From NCBI RefSeq assembly GCF_016859125.1, contig NZ_CP069338.1, forward strand, positions 7,875,501 to 7,939,500: 64,000 nucleotides of DNA. The letters run 5' to 3'. The DNA is from Archangium violaceum (lineage in GTDB: Bacteria; Myxococcota; Myxococcia; Myxococcales; Myxococcaceae). Under the pieces are notes generated by a model, which saw nothing but the letters and a program-made list of their open reading frames with translations, made no database searches and had not been told where the DNA came from. The position numbers and the translations under genes are program-made. How positions within the stretch are numbered: position 1 is the first letter of the stretch; each line of letters begins with the position of its first letter. Below are positions 16,117 through 25,600 of this stretch, one piece after another.

Positions 16117-17537
16117 TGAATCACCACCCCATGATGCGCTCATTCCTCCTGGCCGCGCTCGCGGCGCTGTTCGCCGCGGGCTGCGCGGGCTCCAAGGCCG
16201 CGACCAACGGCTCCGACACCACCGGTAGCAAGGCGGGGGCGGGCAAGGCCAACGAGCCGGTATCCATCTCCAACCGCGCCAAGCTCCTCTTCGAGGACGC
16301 CATCAGCGCCTTCGAGGCCCAGAAGAAGGCCAACGCCTTCGACTACCCGTCGCTCGAGCGCAAGTTCAAGGCCGCGCTGTCCGCGGACGAGAACGTCGCC
16401 GAGGCCGAGTACAACCTGGGTGTCATCGCCGAGCGCCAGGGCAACCAGCAGGAGGCCATCGCCCGCTACCAGGCGGCCCTCAAGAAGAAGCCCACCCTGC
16501 GCCAGGCCTCGGAGAACCTGGCGGTGATCGCCCAGAACTCGGGCGACATCGCCGGCGCGGTGGCGCTCTACCAGGGCATCCTGAAGATCTACCCGGATGA
16601 CGCCAGCAGCCGCGCCCGCCTGGCGGAGATCTACCGGCAGACCAGCGACCACGACAAGGCGATGGAGTTCTCGCGCGCCGCCCTCATGCGCGACCCCCAG
16701 TCCGTCACCGCCTACAAGGTGATGATGCGCAGCTACCTGGAGCGCAAGCAGCTCGCCATGGCCAAGCTGGTGGCCCTGCGCGCGCTCAAGATCGACCAGA
16801 ACGATCCCGAGCTGCACCACACCATCGGCCTCATCCTCCTCCAGGAGGAGAAGAAGGACGAGGCGCGCGCCGAGTTCAAGCGCGCCATCGAGGTGCGCGC
16901 CGACTACGTGCCGGCGCACGTGATGATGGCGCAGCTGACGCTCGAGGCGGAGGACTACCCCGCCGCCGAGGAGCATCTGCGCCGCATCCTCCAGGCCGAT
17001 AGCAAGAACGCCGCCGCCCACCTCAACCTCGGTATCGCCTACAAGGGCCAGGGCCAGTTCGACAAGGCCATGCAGGAGTACGATGAGGCGGAGAAGCTCG
17101 ATCCGAACATGGCCGCCATCTACTTCAACCGTGGCGCGCTCCTGCACCGCAACAAGGGCGCTCCGGAGCGGGCCATCGAGCTGTACCGCAAGTACATCGC
17201 CCTGTCCGGTGGCGAGGTCGCCCTCAACGCCGAGCACCCCATCTTCGGGCTGCTGCGCGAGGCGGAGTCCATCGTCCAGGCCCAGAACGAGGCCAAGGCC
17301 CAGGAGGAGCAGCAGAAGCAGCTCGAGGCGCTCCAGAAGCAGCAGCAGGAACTGATGAAGGCGGAGGAGGCCAGGCAGGGCACCGTGAATGCCGCGGGCA
17401 CCGACGCCCCGGCTCCGACCCAGCCCGCGGGGGCCACCCAGCCCGCCGGGGCTCAGCCGGCCGCGCCCGCCAGCACTCCTGAGCAGAAGAATCCAGCGCA
17501 GACGGATCCGAACGAGCCGTCCGACGATCTCTTCTAG
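16116..17537 (+). CDS. gltE: Adventurous gliding motility TPR lipoprotein GltE (AglT)
   Basis: A 473-residue lipoprotein. The signal peptide ends in lipobox FAAGC (~residues 19-23). Consecutive TPR units fill residues ~60-370 (AEYNLGVIAERQGNQQEAIARYQAAL, LHHTIGLILLQEEKKDEARAEFKRAI, AHLNLGIAYKGQGQFDKAMQEYDEA). A Gln-rich coiled stretch and a Pro/Ala-rich tail ending EPSDDLF follow; the acidic terminus resembles that of GltD. GltE/AglT is required for gliding in M. xanthus and is thought to work with GltD in the periplasm, anchored by its lipid. TAATG overlap with gltD indicates translational coupling. Confidence 0.9.
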   Translation: MNHHPMMRSFLLAALAALFAAGCAGSKAATNGSDTTGSKAGAGKANEPVSISNRAKLLFEDAISAFEAQKKANAFDYPSLERKFKAALSADENVAEAEYNLGVIAERQGNQQEAIARYQAALKKKPTLRQASENLAVIAQNSGDIAGAVALYQGILKIYPDDASSRARLAEIYRQTSDHDKAMEFSRAALMRDPQSVTAYKVMMRSYLERKQLAMAKLVALRALKIDQNDPELHHTIGLILLQEEKKDEARAEFKRAIEVRADYVPAHVMMAQLTLEAEDYPAAEEHLRRILQADSKNAAAHLNLGIAYKGQGQFDKAMQEYDEAEKLDPNMAAIYFNRGALLHRNKGAPERAIELYRKYIALSGGEVALNAEHPIFGLLREAESIVQAQNEAKAQEEQQKQLEALQKQQQELMKAEEARQGTVNAAGTDAPAPTQPAGATQPAGAQPAAPASTPEQKNPAQTDPNEPSDDLF

Positions 17538-17654
17538 CGGGTAGGGGTAGCGAGGGTGGGGGGATTGATGCGAATCTTCGTCCGCTGGTGCCGGAATCCG
17601 GCACCGGTGGACGTGATGCGGAACCCCGGGGAGGGGAACCGCCCGGAGGCAGTC

Positions 17655-17927
17655 ATGCGGAAGCTCCTGATGCTGTGCGCGGTACTCACTGTGACCCCGG
17701 CTGTTGCCCAGGATGAGGGGGACAGCGCGCCCAGGGAGTCCAGCGGTGGTGGGAAGGCCTCGAAGGGCCCGCAGACCATCGACTTCGAGGAAGATACGAT
17801 CGAGGGCGACCTCACGAAGCCGGACGGCGAGTACGTCGAGGCGCGCAAGAAGGTCCAGCACTCCAACCTGATCCGCATCCGCGAGGACTTCGAGGACAAG
17901 GTGATGCAGTCGGTGGGAGAGCTGTGA
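17655..17927 (+). CDS. gltF: Small exported gliding motility protein GltF
   Basis: A 90-residue protein. ATG 17655 is preferred over the GTG at 17556 because GGAGG precedes it and it begins a Sec signal peptide (MRKLLMLCAVLTVTPAVAQ). The mature part is short and charged, with acidic TIDFEEDTIEGDLTKPDGEY followed by a basic/helical end. No domain is recognised. The position between gltE and the FHA protein gltG matches the small gene gltF in the M. xanthus G1 cluster, and the size fits. Expected in the periplasm as part of the Glt envelope complex; specific role unknown. Confidence 0.75.
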   Translation: MRKLLMLCAVLTVTPAVAQDEGDSAPRESSGGGKASKGPQTIDFEEDTIEGDLTKPDGEYVEARKKVQHSNLIRIREDFEDKVMQSVGEL

Positions 17928-17995
17928 AAATCCTTGGGAACCCACCGAAGCCCGCGTTGTCCTAGAGATCGCCGACACCCAACCAGGGAACTTCC

Positions 17996-19906
17996 ATGCC
18001 CGTCCCACTGACACTCAAGGTCTTCAAGGGGGAGACGCTCGTCACCTCGAAGGACTTCGAGCGCGACATCATCAAGATCGGCCGTCTCGCCTCGGCCCAC
18101 CTGTGCCTGGATGACGAGAAGGTCAGCCGCATCCACTCCGTCATCGAGGTCGCCGCCGACGGCAGCCTGTCCATCATCGACATGGGCAGCGTCGAGGGCA
18201 CCTACGTCAACGGCAAGCGGGTCAACAAGGGCCAGCTCGCCTTCGGTGACGAGATCAAGGTCGGTGGCACCACCATCCGCCTGGACAATCCCGCCGCCGT
18301 GGCCGCGGTGAACCTGGCCTCCGCCGCCGCGAGCGCGGCTCCGACGCCGGTGCCGACGGCTCCGGTGGAGACCTCGTTGGCCGCGGGCCTGGCTCAGACG
18401 GCCGGGTCTCCGGCTCCAGCCGCGACCCCGGCCCCGGTGGCGGTGGTGCAGCAGCCGGTGGCGGCCGCCGCTCCCGCGCCGAAGGCGGTGGCTCAGCCGG
18501 TGGCGGAGGCTCCGGCCGCCGAGCCCGCTCCGCGCGTGCGCCGGGTGGCTCGCAAGGGCCGCGGTCCGCTCGGACTGGGCCTGCACTTCATGTGGGGCGA
18601 CCAGCGCGTGGGCGAGTTCTTCCTCGCGCCGGGCAAGAAGCAGAGCTTCACCGTGGGCAGCGCCAAGGGCGTCAACTTCATCATGGGTGACGCGAAGCTG
18701 GGCGGCGAGCGCTTCGAGGTGGTGCGCACGGACGGTCAGTCCTTCACCGTGCTCTTCACCGGCAAGATGAAGGGCGAGCTCACCCGCAAGGGCGAGACCA
18801 TGGACCTCAAGGCCGTCATCGAGTCCGGCAAGGCCAGCCACGAGGGCGAGGCCTACGCGCTCACCCTCAAGGAGGAGGACTTCCTCTCGGTGGACCTGGG
18901 CGGTGTGACGCTGGAGGCCCTCTTCGAGTCCGTGCCCAAGCGGGCCTTCGCGCCCCTCTCGGAGTCGGTGGACTACGCCGTCGTCAACATCTTCCTGGTG
19001 ATGTTCTTCCTCGCGTCGATGTTCGTCATCAGCGCGTCGAACCTCGCCGCGGCGGGTGACGAGTACGCGGACGAGCTGGCGGGCAGCAACTCGCGTATCG
19101 CCAAGCTGATCGTCAAGCCGCCCGAGACGCAGAAGAACAAGTTCCTCGAGAAGCTCAATCAGCAGAAGGCGGAGAAGCAGGCAGAGAAGGCCGCCAAGGC
19201 GAAGAAGGACGAGGCGCAGACGGTCAAGAAGGACGTCCCCAAGCAGCAGGCCTCGTCCCAGGCCAAGCCGGACAAGCGGGCGGCGGCCAAGAACATGGCC
19301 GCGAAGATCTTCGGCGGGAAGGGTGGCGCCGCGAGCCTCTTCGGCGGTGGCGGCCTGGGTGGTGACCTGAAGAGCGCCATGGGCAACATGTTCGGCGCCA
19401 AGGGCAACGCGGCCGGTGGCTTCGGTGGCCTCGGTCTGCGCGGCGGTGGCGGCGGTGGCGGTGGCGGTGGTCAGACCATCGGCATCGGTGCCGTCGGTAC
19501 CAAGGGCCGCGGCGGCGGCATGGGCGGCTACGGCTCCGGCGTGGGTGGCCTGGGCGGCAAGCAGAGCGTGGAGGTGGGCATCGCGGCCGAGGACGCCACG
19601 GTGACCGGCTCGCTCGACAAGGAGCTCATCCGCCAGGTCATCCAGCGCAACAAGGGGCAGATCCGCTTCTGCTACGAGAGCCTGCTCAACCGCTACCCGA
19701 AGCTGGGCGGCAAGGTGTCCATCCGCTTCACCATCGCCTCCGAGGGCAACGTGGTGACCTCATCGGTGGCCCAGTCCACCGCGGGCAACTCCGAGCTGGA
19801 GCAGTGCGTGGCCGGCCGCGTCCGCACCTGGTCGTTCCCCAAGCCCAAGGGCGGCGGCTCGGTGGTCGTCACCTACCCGTTCATCTTCAAGGCGGCCGGC
19901 GAGTAG
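17996..19906 (+). CDS. gltG: Gliding motility inner-membrane protein GltG (PglI): FHA domain, TM helix, AgmX/PglI C-terminal domain
   Basis: 636 residues. The N-terminal FHA domain (~8-96) has the phosphothreonine-binding signature G29-R30, S44-R45-I46-H47 and N72-G73. An Ala/Pro-rich linker and a second beta-rich segment (~180-310) follow. One membrane helix (~327-350, VNIFLVMFFLASMFVISAS) is followed by a charged Lys/Gln helix, a very Gly-rich stretch (~430-520) and a TonB-like AgmX/PglI C-terminal domain (~540-636, FCYESLLNRYPKLGGKVSIRF). This predicts a cytoplasmic FHA head and a periplasmic arm reaching toward the outer membrane, as proposed for GltG in M. xanthus. The C-terminal domain is shared with GltJ. 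It is followed by a strong terminator. Confidence 0.92.
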   Translation: MPVPLTLKVFKGETLVTSKDFERDIIKIGRLASAHLCLDDEKVSRIHSVIEVAADGSLSIIDMGSVEGTYVNGKRVNKGQLAFGDEIKVGGTTIRLDNPAAVAAVNLASAAASAAPTPVPTAPVETSLAAGLAQTAGSPAPAATPAPVAVVQQPVAAAAPAPKAVAQPVAEAPAAEPAPRVRRVARKGRGPLGLGLHFMWGDQRVGEFFLAPGKKQSFTVGSAKGVNFIMGDAKLGGERFEVVRTDGQSFTVLFTGKMKGELTRKGETMDLKAVIESGKASHEGEAYALTLKEEDFLSVDLGGVTLEALFESVPKRAFAPLSESVDYAVVNIFLVMFFLASMFVISASNLAAAGDEYADELAGSNSRIAKLIVKPPETQKNKFLEKLNQQKAEKQAEKAAKAKKDEAQTVKKDVPKQQASSQAKPDKRAAAKNMAAKIFGGKGGAASLFGGGGLGGDLKSAMGNMFGAKGNAAGGFGGLGLRGGGGGGGGGGQTIGIGAVGTKGRGGGMGGYGSGVGGLGGKQSVEVGIAAEDATVTGSLDKELIRQVIQRNKGQIRFCYESLLNRYPKLGGKVSIRFTIASEGNVVTSSVAQSTAGNSELEQCVAGRVRTWSFPKPKGGGSVVVTYPFIFKAAGE

Positions 19907-19935
19907 TCGCTTCCGCTGAGTGAAAACGTTCAGGT

Positions 19936-19975
19936 GGGCGGTTCCGTCACGACGGAGCCGCCCATCTTGCTTTTT
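19936..19975 (+). terminator. Intrinsic terminator after gltG
   Basis: A 13-bp stem (GGGCGGTTCCGTC / GACGGAGCCGCCC, one G-T pair, 2-base gap) is followed by ATCTTGCTTTTT. It lies 30 bases past the gltG stop and before gltH, so it separates gltDEFG from the downstream glt genes unless read through. Confidence 0.8.
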
Positions 19976-20018
19976 GGCGCTGGCGTCTCCGTGCTGCTGG
20001 GCTAACGTCCGAGCTCGC

Positions 20019-20633
20019 ATGAAAGCCCTTCGCCCCTTTGTCGTTTGTGCCGCACTGGCGCTCCCTTCGCTCGCGAACGCGCAGGCCGCTGGTGACAGGC
20101 CGGCCGAGACCATCGAGGAGATCGAGCGCGGTCTCTACTTCTCGGTGCTTGGTGGCCCCTTGTTCATCGTGAATCCTCCCGCGTCCGAGGGTCCTCGGCC
20201 CTTCTCGCCCGGGCAGATGGCCCAGGTGGAAGTGGGCGTGGACATCGGAGATCGCCTGTCGCTGGGTGTCTTCGTGATGGGTGCCTCCAACCGAGCAGGC
20301 TCGGAGTACGTGGGCAACTCGGGCGGCGCGGCCTCCGGTGACTTCTCCATGCTGGTGCCCGGCGCCGTGGCGCGCTTCCACCTCGTGGGATTCGCCGATG
20401 CCCAGGAGGTCAAGCGCACGTGGATCTACGTCCGCGGTGGCGCCGGTTACGCCTTGTTCAGGCCGAAGCAGCTCCTGCCAGACCCCGACATTCTGGTTTT
20501 CGCCGGACCGGGACTGGAGTACTACACACGCCTTCGCCACTTCTCGGTGGGTATCGAGGTGACGGGGAGCTTCTTCGTCCAGTCTCAGTCATTCGGGTTC
20601 GCGGTGACGCCGAACCTTCGCTACGCGTTCTAG
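20019..20633 (+). CDS. gltH: Gliding motility outer-membrane beta-barrel protein GltH
   Basis: A 204-residue protein with a Sec signal peptide (MKALRPFVVCAALALPSLANAQ) and alternating amphipathic strands typical of a small beta-barrel (GLYFSVLGGPLFIVN, QMAQVEVGVDIGDRLSLGVFVMG, FSVGIEVTGSFFV). It ends in aromatic NLRYAF, the usual outer-membrane insertion signal. Position after gltG fits gltH, an outer-membrane member of the M. xanthus Glt complex. ATG 20019 is chosen because the upstream GTG extension would cover the terminator and bury the signal peptide. It lies 13 bases before the next gene. Confidence 0.78.
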   Translation: MKALRPFVVCAALALPSLANAQAAGDRPAETIEEIERGLYFSVLGGPLFIVNPPASEGPRPFSPGQMAQVEVGVDIGDRLSLGVFVMGASNRAGSEYVGNSGGAASGDFSMLVPGAVARFHLVGFADAQEVKRTWIYVRGGAGYALFRPKQLLPDPDILVFAGPGLEYYTRLRHFSVGIEVTGSFFVQSQSFGFAVTPNLRYAF

Positions 20634-20645
20634 CGGGAGAAACAC

Positions 20646-22538
20646 GTGCCTCAGGAGAATGGAAGCGGTGGGCCGCGCGGTGGGCGGGGCCGGGAGGGCG
20701 GTGCGCCCGGCCAGGGTCCGCGTCGTGACGGTCCGGGTGGTTTTGGTGGTCGCGACGGAGGTCGCGGCCGGGGTGATGGACCCGGGCGGGGCCGGGGTCG
20801 TGATCGTGCGGAAGGGCCCGTCGGTCCGGGCCAGCGTGTCATCGCCGAGCTGAGCACTCTGGAGAAGGCGCTGGGCAAGGCTGATTTCGCCGCCCAGAAG
20901 TCGCCGCTCGAGACGATCGTGCGCTCGCTGCGGTCCATGCGGGTGAAGTCGCTCGACGAGTTGGAGCTCAACGTGCGTGGTCGGCTCATCACCACGTTGC
21001 TGCGCGTGCAGCGCCAGACGCGGCCTCCCGCGCCCGAGGCGGCGCCCGCCTCCACGGGTGAGGCGGGCGCCGAGGCCGCGCCGACGCCTCCGGAGACTCC
21101 GGCCACCGAGGAAGCACAGCAGGCGACCCCCGCGGAGGGCGCGGAGGCTTCCACCGCCGCTCCGGCCGAGGGTGCCGCGCAGGCCCCGGCGGCGGATCCG
21201 GTGAAGGAGAAGTTCAACGCCTACGTGGATGTCATGTACCTGGTGGGCCGCGCCTGGCGCGCCGCTGGGGATCAGGAGCGTGCCGCGGCGGCCTTCGCGC
21301 TGAGCGGGCGCGAGCCGCAGCCCGAGCGTGAGGAGCCCGCCCCCGCTGCCCGTCCCACGGGAGAGCGTCGAGAGGGTGAGCGCCGCGAGGGCCGTGAGCG
21401 CGGTGATCGTCGCGAGGGCCGTGAGCGTCGCGAGGGCCGTGAAGGCGAGCGGCGTGAGCGCGGCGAGCGCCGGGAGCGTGGTCCCGAGGGCGAGCGCCGG
21501 GGTGAGCGGGGTGAGCGCGAGCGTCGGCAGCCCCTGCCCGAGTTGACGGGTGACTGGACGGAGCAGGTGAAGCAGCTCGAGAGCATGGGCCGTACGCGTG
21601 ATGCGGCGCGCATGCACGAGCGCAACAACTCCTTCGCCGAGGCCGCCCGGCTCTTCGAGGCCGGTGGGGATGTGCGGAGCGCGCTGCGCGCCGCCCTGGC
21701 GGGCAAGGAGAACGACACCGCCCGCCGTCTCATGGCGACGGTGCCCGCCGAGCAGCTCACCCAGGTGCTCGAGAAGGCCGGGGCGTACGAACTGCTGATG
21801 GAGCTCTACATCGGCAAGGGTGACTTCGAGAATGTCGCCCGGCTGTACGAGCGTGCCCGTCAGTTCGATCAGGCGGCGCTCGCCTACGAGCGCGCCGGGA
21901 AGCTGGCCCTCGCGCGCAAGGCGTACGAGCGCACCCGCGACTTCGCGGCGGCCAACCGCATCCGGGACCTGGAGGTGAAGGTCCTGGTGGAGCGCGGGGA
22001 TCGGCTCGGTGCGGCCACCCTGCTGGTGAACGCCGGCCGCCGCCAGGAGGCGGTGGACGTGCTGGGAACCCTCCCGCCGCCCAAGGCCTTCCACTTCCTC
22101 CAGCGGCTGAAGCTGGAGGAGGAGGCCAAGGCACTTGCGCAGAAGGAGCTCGCTCGCGCCGAGGCGGAGAACAAGCCGGCCGGCCGCGCCCGGTGGCTGG
22201 AGCTGCTCGGAGAGGCAGCCACCGCGGCGGCGCTCTACGAGGAGATCGGCCGCAAGGAGAAGGCCATGGGGCTGTACGAGCAGATCGGCCACCTGCCGAA
22301 GGCCGCGGCCCTGGCGGAGGAGCTTCAGCTGCGTGACCGGGCCCTCGCCCTGTACACGAAGCTCGGCGACAGCGCGGGCGTACAGCGCGCCGAAGCCCTG
22401 CCCGCTATCCCCCCTCCCAAGAGGCCCGCGGATGCCGCCGCGGCCGCGGAAGAGGCCGAAGAGACTGGGGGTGAGGGCGAGAAGGCCCCCGAGGGGAGCT
22501 CGTCCGCTCCCGCTGCAAACGAGCGAGAAAGCCAATAA
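20646..22538 (+). CDS. RG/RE-rich helical-repeat protein inside the glt cluster (unnamed)
   Basis: A 630-residue cytoplasmic protein; GTG start with GGGAG upstream. Residues 1-60 are RGG-like (GGPRGGRGREGG, GGRDGGRGRGDGPGRGRGRDR). A helical segment (~62-125), an Ala/Pro/Glu linker and a short helical region (~185-225) follow. Residues ~238-300 are an imperfect Arg/Glu/Gly repeat (RREGERREGRERGDRREGRE...). The C-terminal half (~300-600) is TPR-like (DAARMHERNNSFAEAARLFEAGGD, LYERARQFDQAALAYERAGKLALARKAYE). No catalytic motif was found. It sits between gltH and gltI, probably in one transcript with them. I do not know a characterised name for it. Possible roles are RNA or acidic-protein binding, or a scaffold for GltI; both are inference. 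Confidence 0.75.
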   Translation: MPQENGSGGPRGGRGREGGAPGQGPRRDGPGGFGGRDGGRGRGDGPGRGRGRDRAEGPVGPGQRVIAELSTLEKALGKADFAAQKSPLETIVRSLRSMRVKSLDELELNVRGRLITTLLRVQRQTRPPAPEAAPASTGEAGAEAAPTPPETPATEEAQQATPAEGAEASTAAPAEGAAQAPAADPVKEKFNAYVDVMYLVGRAWRAAGDQERAAAAFALSGREPQPEREEPAPAARPTGERREGERREGRERGDRREGRERREGREGERRERGERRERGPEGERRGERGERERRQPLPELTGDWTEQVKQLESMGRTRDAARMHERNNSFAEAARLFEAGGDVRSALRAALAGKENDTARRLMATVPAEQLTQVLEKAGAYELLMELYIGKGDFENVARLYERARQFDQAALAYERAGKLALARKAYERTRDFAAANRIRDLEVKVLVERGDRLGAATLLVNAGRRQEAVDVLGTLPPPKAFHFLQRLKLEEEAKALAQKELARAEAENKPAGRARWLELLGEAATAAALYEEIGRKEKAMGLYEQIGHLPKAAALAEELQLRDRALALYTKLGDSAGVQRAEALPAIPPPKRPADAAAAAEEAEETGGEGEKAPEGSSSAPAANERESQ

Positions 22539-22638
22539 ATCTCGACAGTTGGCGGGATTTGCGGGATTGCTGGGGAAGGTGAGCGGGCGATAGAGTGCCG
22601 CTCCCTCCCCTTTCTTTTTTTCGCGAGGCCCGCCTTAC

Positions 22639-25600
22639 ATGGACCAGCCGAACCTCCGTCGACCCGCCGAGCGAGTCGTTTCCGACCGGCCTTTCGCCGA
22701 GGTCGAGGCCGCGCTCGAGAAGGCAGGCCGCGTCGAGGAACTCATCCGTCTCTACGAGGGACGCGCGCGCGAGACGCCCACCACCGAGGCGGTGCGGGTG
22801 CTGGTGCGCGCGGGGCAGCTCGCCTACGAGCGACTGCGCAACCCGGCTCGTTCGGAAGAGCTCCTGCGGCGCGCGCTGCTGATCGCCGAGGACCCGCGGC
22901 CCGTTCTGCGTGGATTGAAGATCGTCTACGAGGCGCGCCAGGACATGGCCGCGCTCGTGGATGTGCTGGAGCGACTCGGAGCCCTGAGCAAGGGTGACGA
23001 GGCCGTGTCCTGCTTCATGAAGGCCGCGAACTTCCATGAGCAGAAGCTGTTCCGGCGCGATCGCGCGGTGCTGTGCCTGCAGCGGGCCGCTCGCATCAAG
23101 CCGGAGCGCGCGACCTTCAAGCGCGTGCGCCAGCTCCTCCTGGCCGAGGAGCGCTTCCAGCCCATCTTCGAGTCGCTGGAGCGCGAGCGCGCCGCGCTCG
23201 GCGGCGAGGGCATGGCGGAGGAGTACGCCAGCTTCGCCGAGCGGCTGGTGGAGGATCCCACCGAGCACGTGCTCGCCCAGCAGGCGTTAGCCGTGGCGCG
23301 GGAGCTGGATCCGAAGAACGTCCGGGTGGAGAAGGCCACGCAGACGCTGGAGCGCTTCGAGCAGTCGTGGCGTGAGCGCGCGCGCATGCTGCGTGGCATG
23401 TCCCTGGAGGAGCGCGATCGCAAGAGCGCGGCGCGGCTGTCCCTCCTGGTGGCCAAGCTGCACGCCTGGTACGAGCCCGCCGCCACGGACAAGGTGAAGG
23501 AAGCGCTGGACCGCTGCTTCCTGCTGTGGCCCGGCATGCCCGAGGCGCTCAACCTCATCGAGCGCGTCGCCGAGCGCAACGGTGATTTCACGCCGGCGCA
23601 GGCCTGGCTCGAGACGCTGGCGGGCGAGGCTCGCGAGCGCAACGCCCAGGTGGACCTGTGGCTGCGGCTGGGCACCCTGCGACTCACCCGGCTCAATGAC
23701 GCGGCCGGGGCGCTCGCCGCCTTCGAGAAGGCCACGACCGTGGACCCGGCGCGCGCGGATGTGGCGACACTCGGCGCCGAGCTGCTGCTGGAGCAGGGCC
23801 GCGCGGCCGAGGCCCTCGCGATGCTGGAGCGCTACCTGGGCACGGTGAAGGATCGCGTGACGCAGGTGGCCCTGCGGCTGCGGTTGGCGGACCTGTGCCT
23901 GCACCAGAACGACGGAGACGCGGCGCGCGTGCACCTCGATGCCGCGCTCAAGCTGGATCCGGCCAACGCGCTCGCGGCCTTCCAGCTCGCCCGTCTCCTG
24001 GCGGAGGAGGAGAACTTCGAGGCGCTGGAGCCGCTGCTGGACCTGGCGCTGCTCGCCCCGCGCCCGCGCGCCGAGCGCGTGGCCTTCTGCGAGGGACTCG
24101 CGCTCCTCTACGAGGAGGCGGACAACGCGCGGGGGGCCTTCGAGGTGCTCGCGCGCGCCCTGGCGCTGGAGCCCACCCGGCCCATGCTGTTGGACTCGGT
24201 GATGGAGCATGCGAGCAGGGCCCACGCGGAGCCCGCGCTCGCGATGGCGCTTCGTCGTGCGGCCACGGTCGCGCCTCCCGAGGCGGCCCTTCCGCTCTGG
24301 CGGCACCTCGCGCAGCTGCTCCAGGGGACGCTGGCGGACCCCGCGGGTGCCGAGGCGGCCTGGAAGGAAGTGCTCGCGCGCGCGCCGGGTGATGGCGCCG
24401 CGCAGGAGGCGGTGAAGTCGCTCCGAGCCGCCGCCGCGCTCACGGATGACCCGAAGGTGCGCCTGGAGGGGGAGATCGCCCGGCGCGAGGCCACGGGCGC
24501 GGCTCCGGCCGAGCTGGAGCCGATGGTGCGCGAGCTGGTGAAGCTGGCTCCCGACGATCCGGCTCCCGTGCGTCGCCTGCAGGCGCTGTGCGTGGCGCTG
24601 TCGAAGTTCGAGGAGGCCGCGGCGCTGGCGGGGAAGCTGGCGAAGCTGGCCGAGACGCAGGTGGAGCGCAGCGACTGGGCAGGGCGTCAGGCCCGTCTGT
24701 TCGCCGAGCGCCTGAATCGCCCGCAGGAGGCGGCGGGACTCTTCCTCCAGCTGCTCGCGGAGAACGTCGCCACCGGCGTGGTGCTGGGCGGGCTCGAGCG
24801 GCTCGCGGCGGCCGGCGTGCGCACGGCGGAGATCGCCGAGGCGCTCGCCAACCACTATGGCCGCGGCGGTGACCACCAGCGCCAGGTCTCGGCGATGGTG
24901 CAGCAGCTCGAGGCCACGAAGGACGCGGCGGGGCGCCAGCGATTGTTCGGACAGATCGCCGACATCCACGAGAAGCATCTGGCCGATGGCCGTGGTGCTT
25001 TCGACTACCGCGTGCGAGCCCTGCGCGAGGCGCCCACGGACGAGGCGAACCGCGCCGAGCTGGCGCGTCTGGCTCACGATCTGTCCGTCCATGCCGAACT
25101 GGTGCGCGTGCTGCGGGCGCTGGCCACCGAGGCGGAGGCCCCGGAGCTCGCGGTGCAGCTGCTCTCCGATGCGTCGAGGCTGGCCGAGGAGTCCGCGGCG
25201 CTGCCGGAGGCCATCGGCACGATGGAGGCGGCGCTGCAGCGGGTGCCCGAGTCGCCCGAGGTGCTCGGCCGGCTCATCCAGCTGTATGGCAAGTCGGGGC
25301 GCGCGGCGGATGCGGACGCGCTGCTGCGCAAGCGCATCCTGACGGCCACGAAGGCGGAGAAGGTGGAGCTGCAGATGCAGCTCGTGGAGCTCAACGCCGG
25401 GCTGGGCCGGCCGCTGGAGGCCGCCGAGGCGCTGCAGGCCGCCATCCACTCCGGCGCGGACGAGGTGCGGCACCTGCCGCGTCTGGCCGAGCTGTACGAG
25501 AAGGCCGGTCGCAACCGGGAGCTGGGCGAGGTGCTCGCCCGGCAGATCGCGCTCGCCGAGGACGCGGGCGACCTGGATCGCGTGGCGCGCCTGACGCTCA

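Noticed and set aside
12247-16143. Minus-strand ORF of 1,298 codons opposite gltD
   Set aside because: Mirror of gltD, whose TPR protein and signal peptide are convincing; the antisense product is low-complexity Leu/Val/Arg/His.
22545-22580. Sigma-54 promoter ahead of gltI (TTGGCGGGATTTGC)
   Set aside because: The GG-to-GC distance is two bases short of the required spacing.
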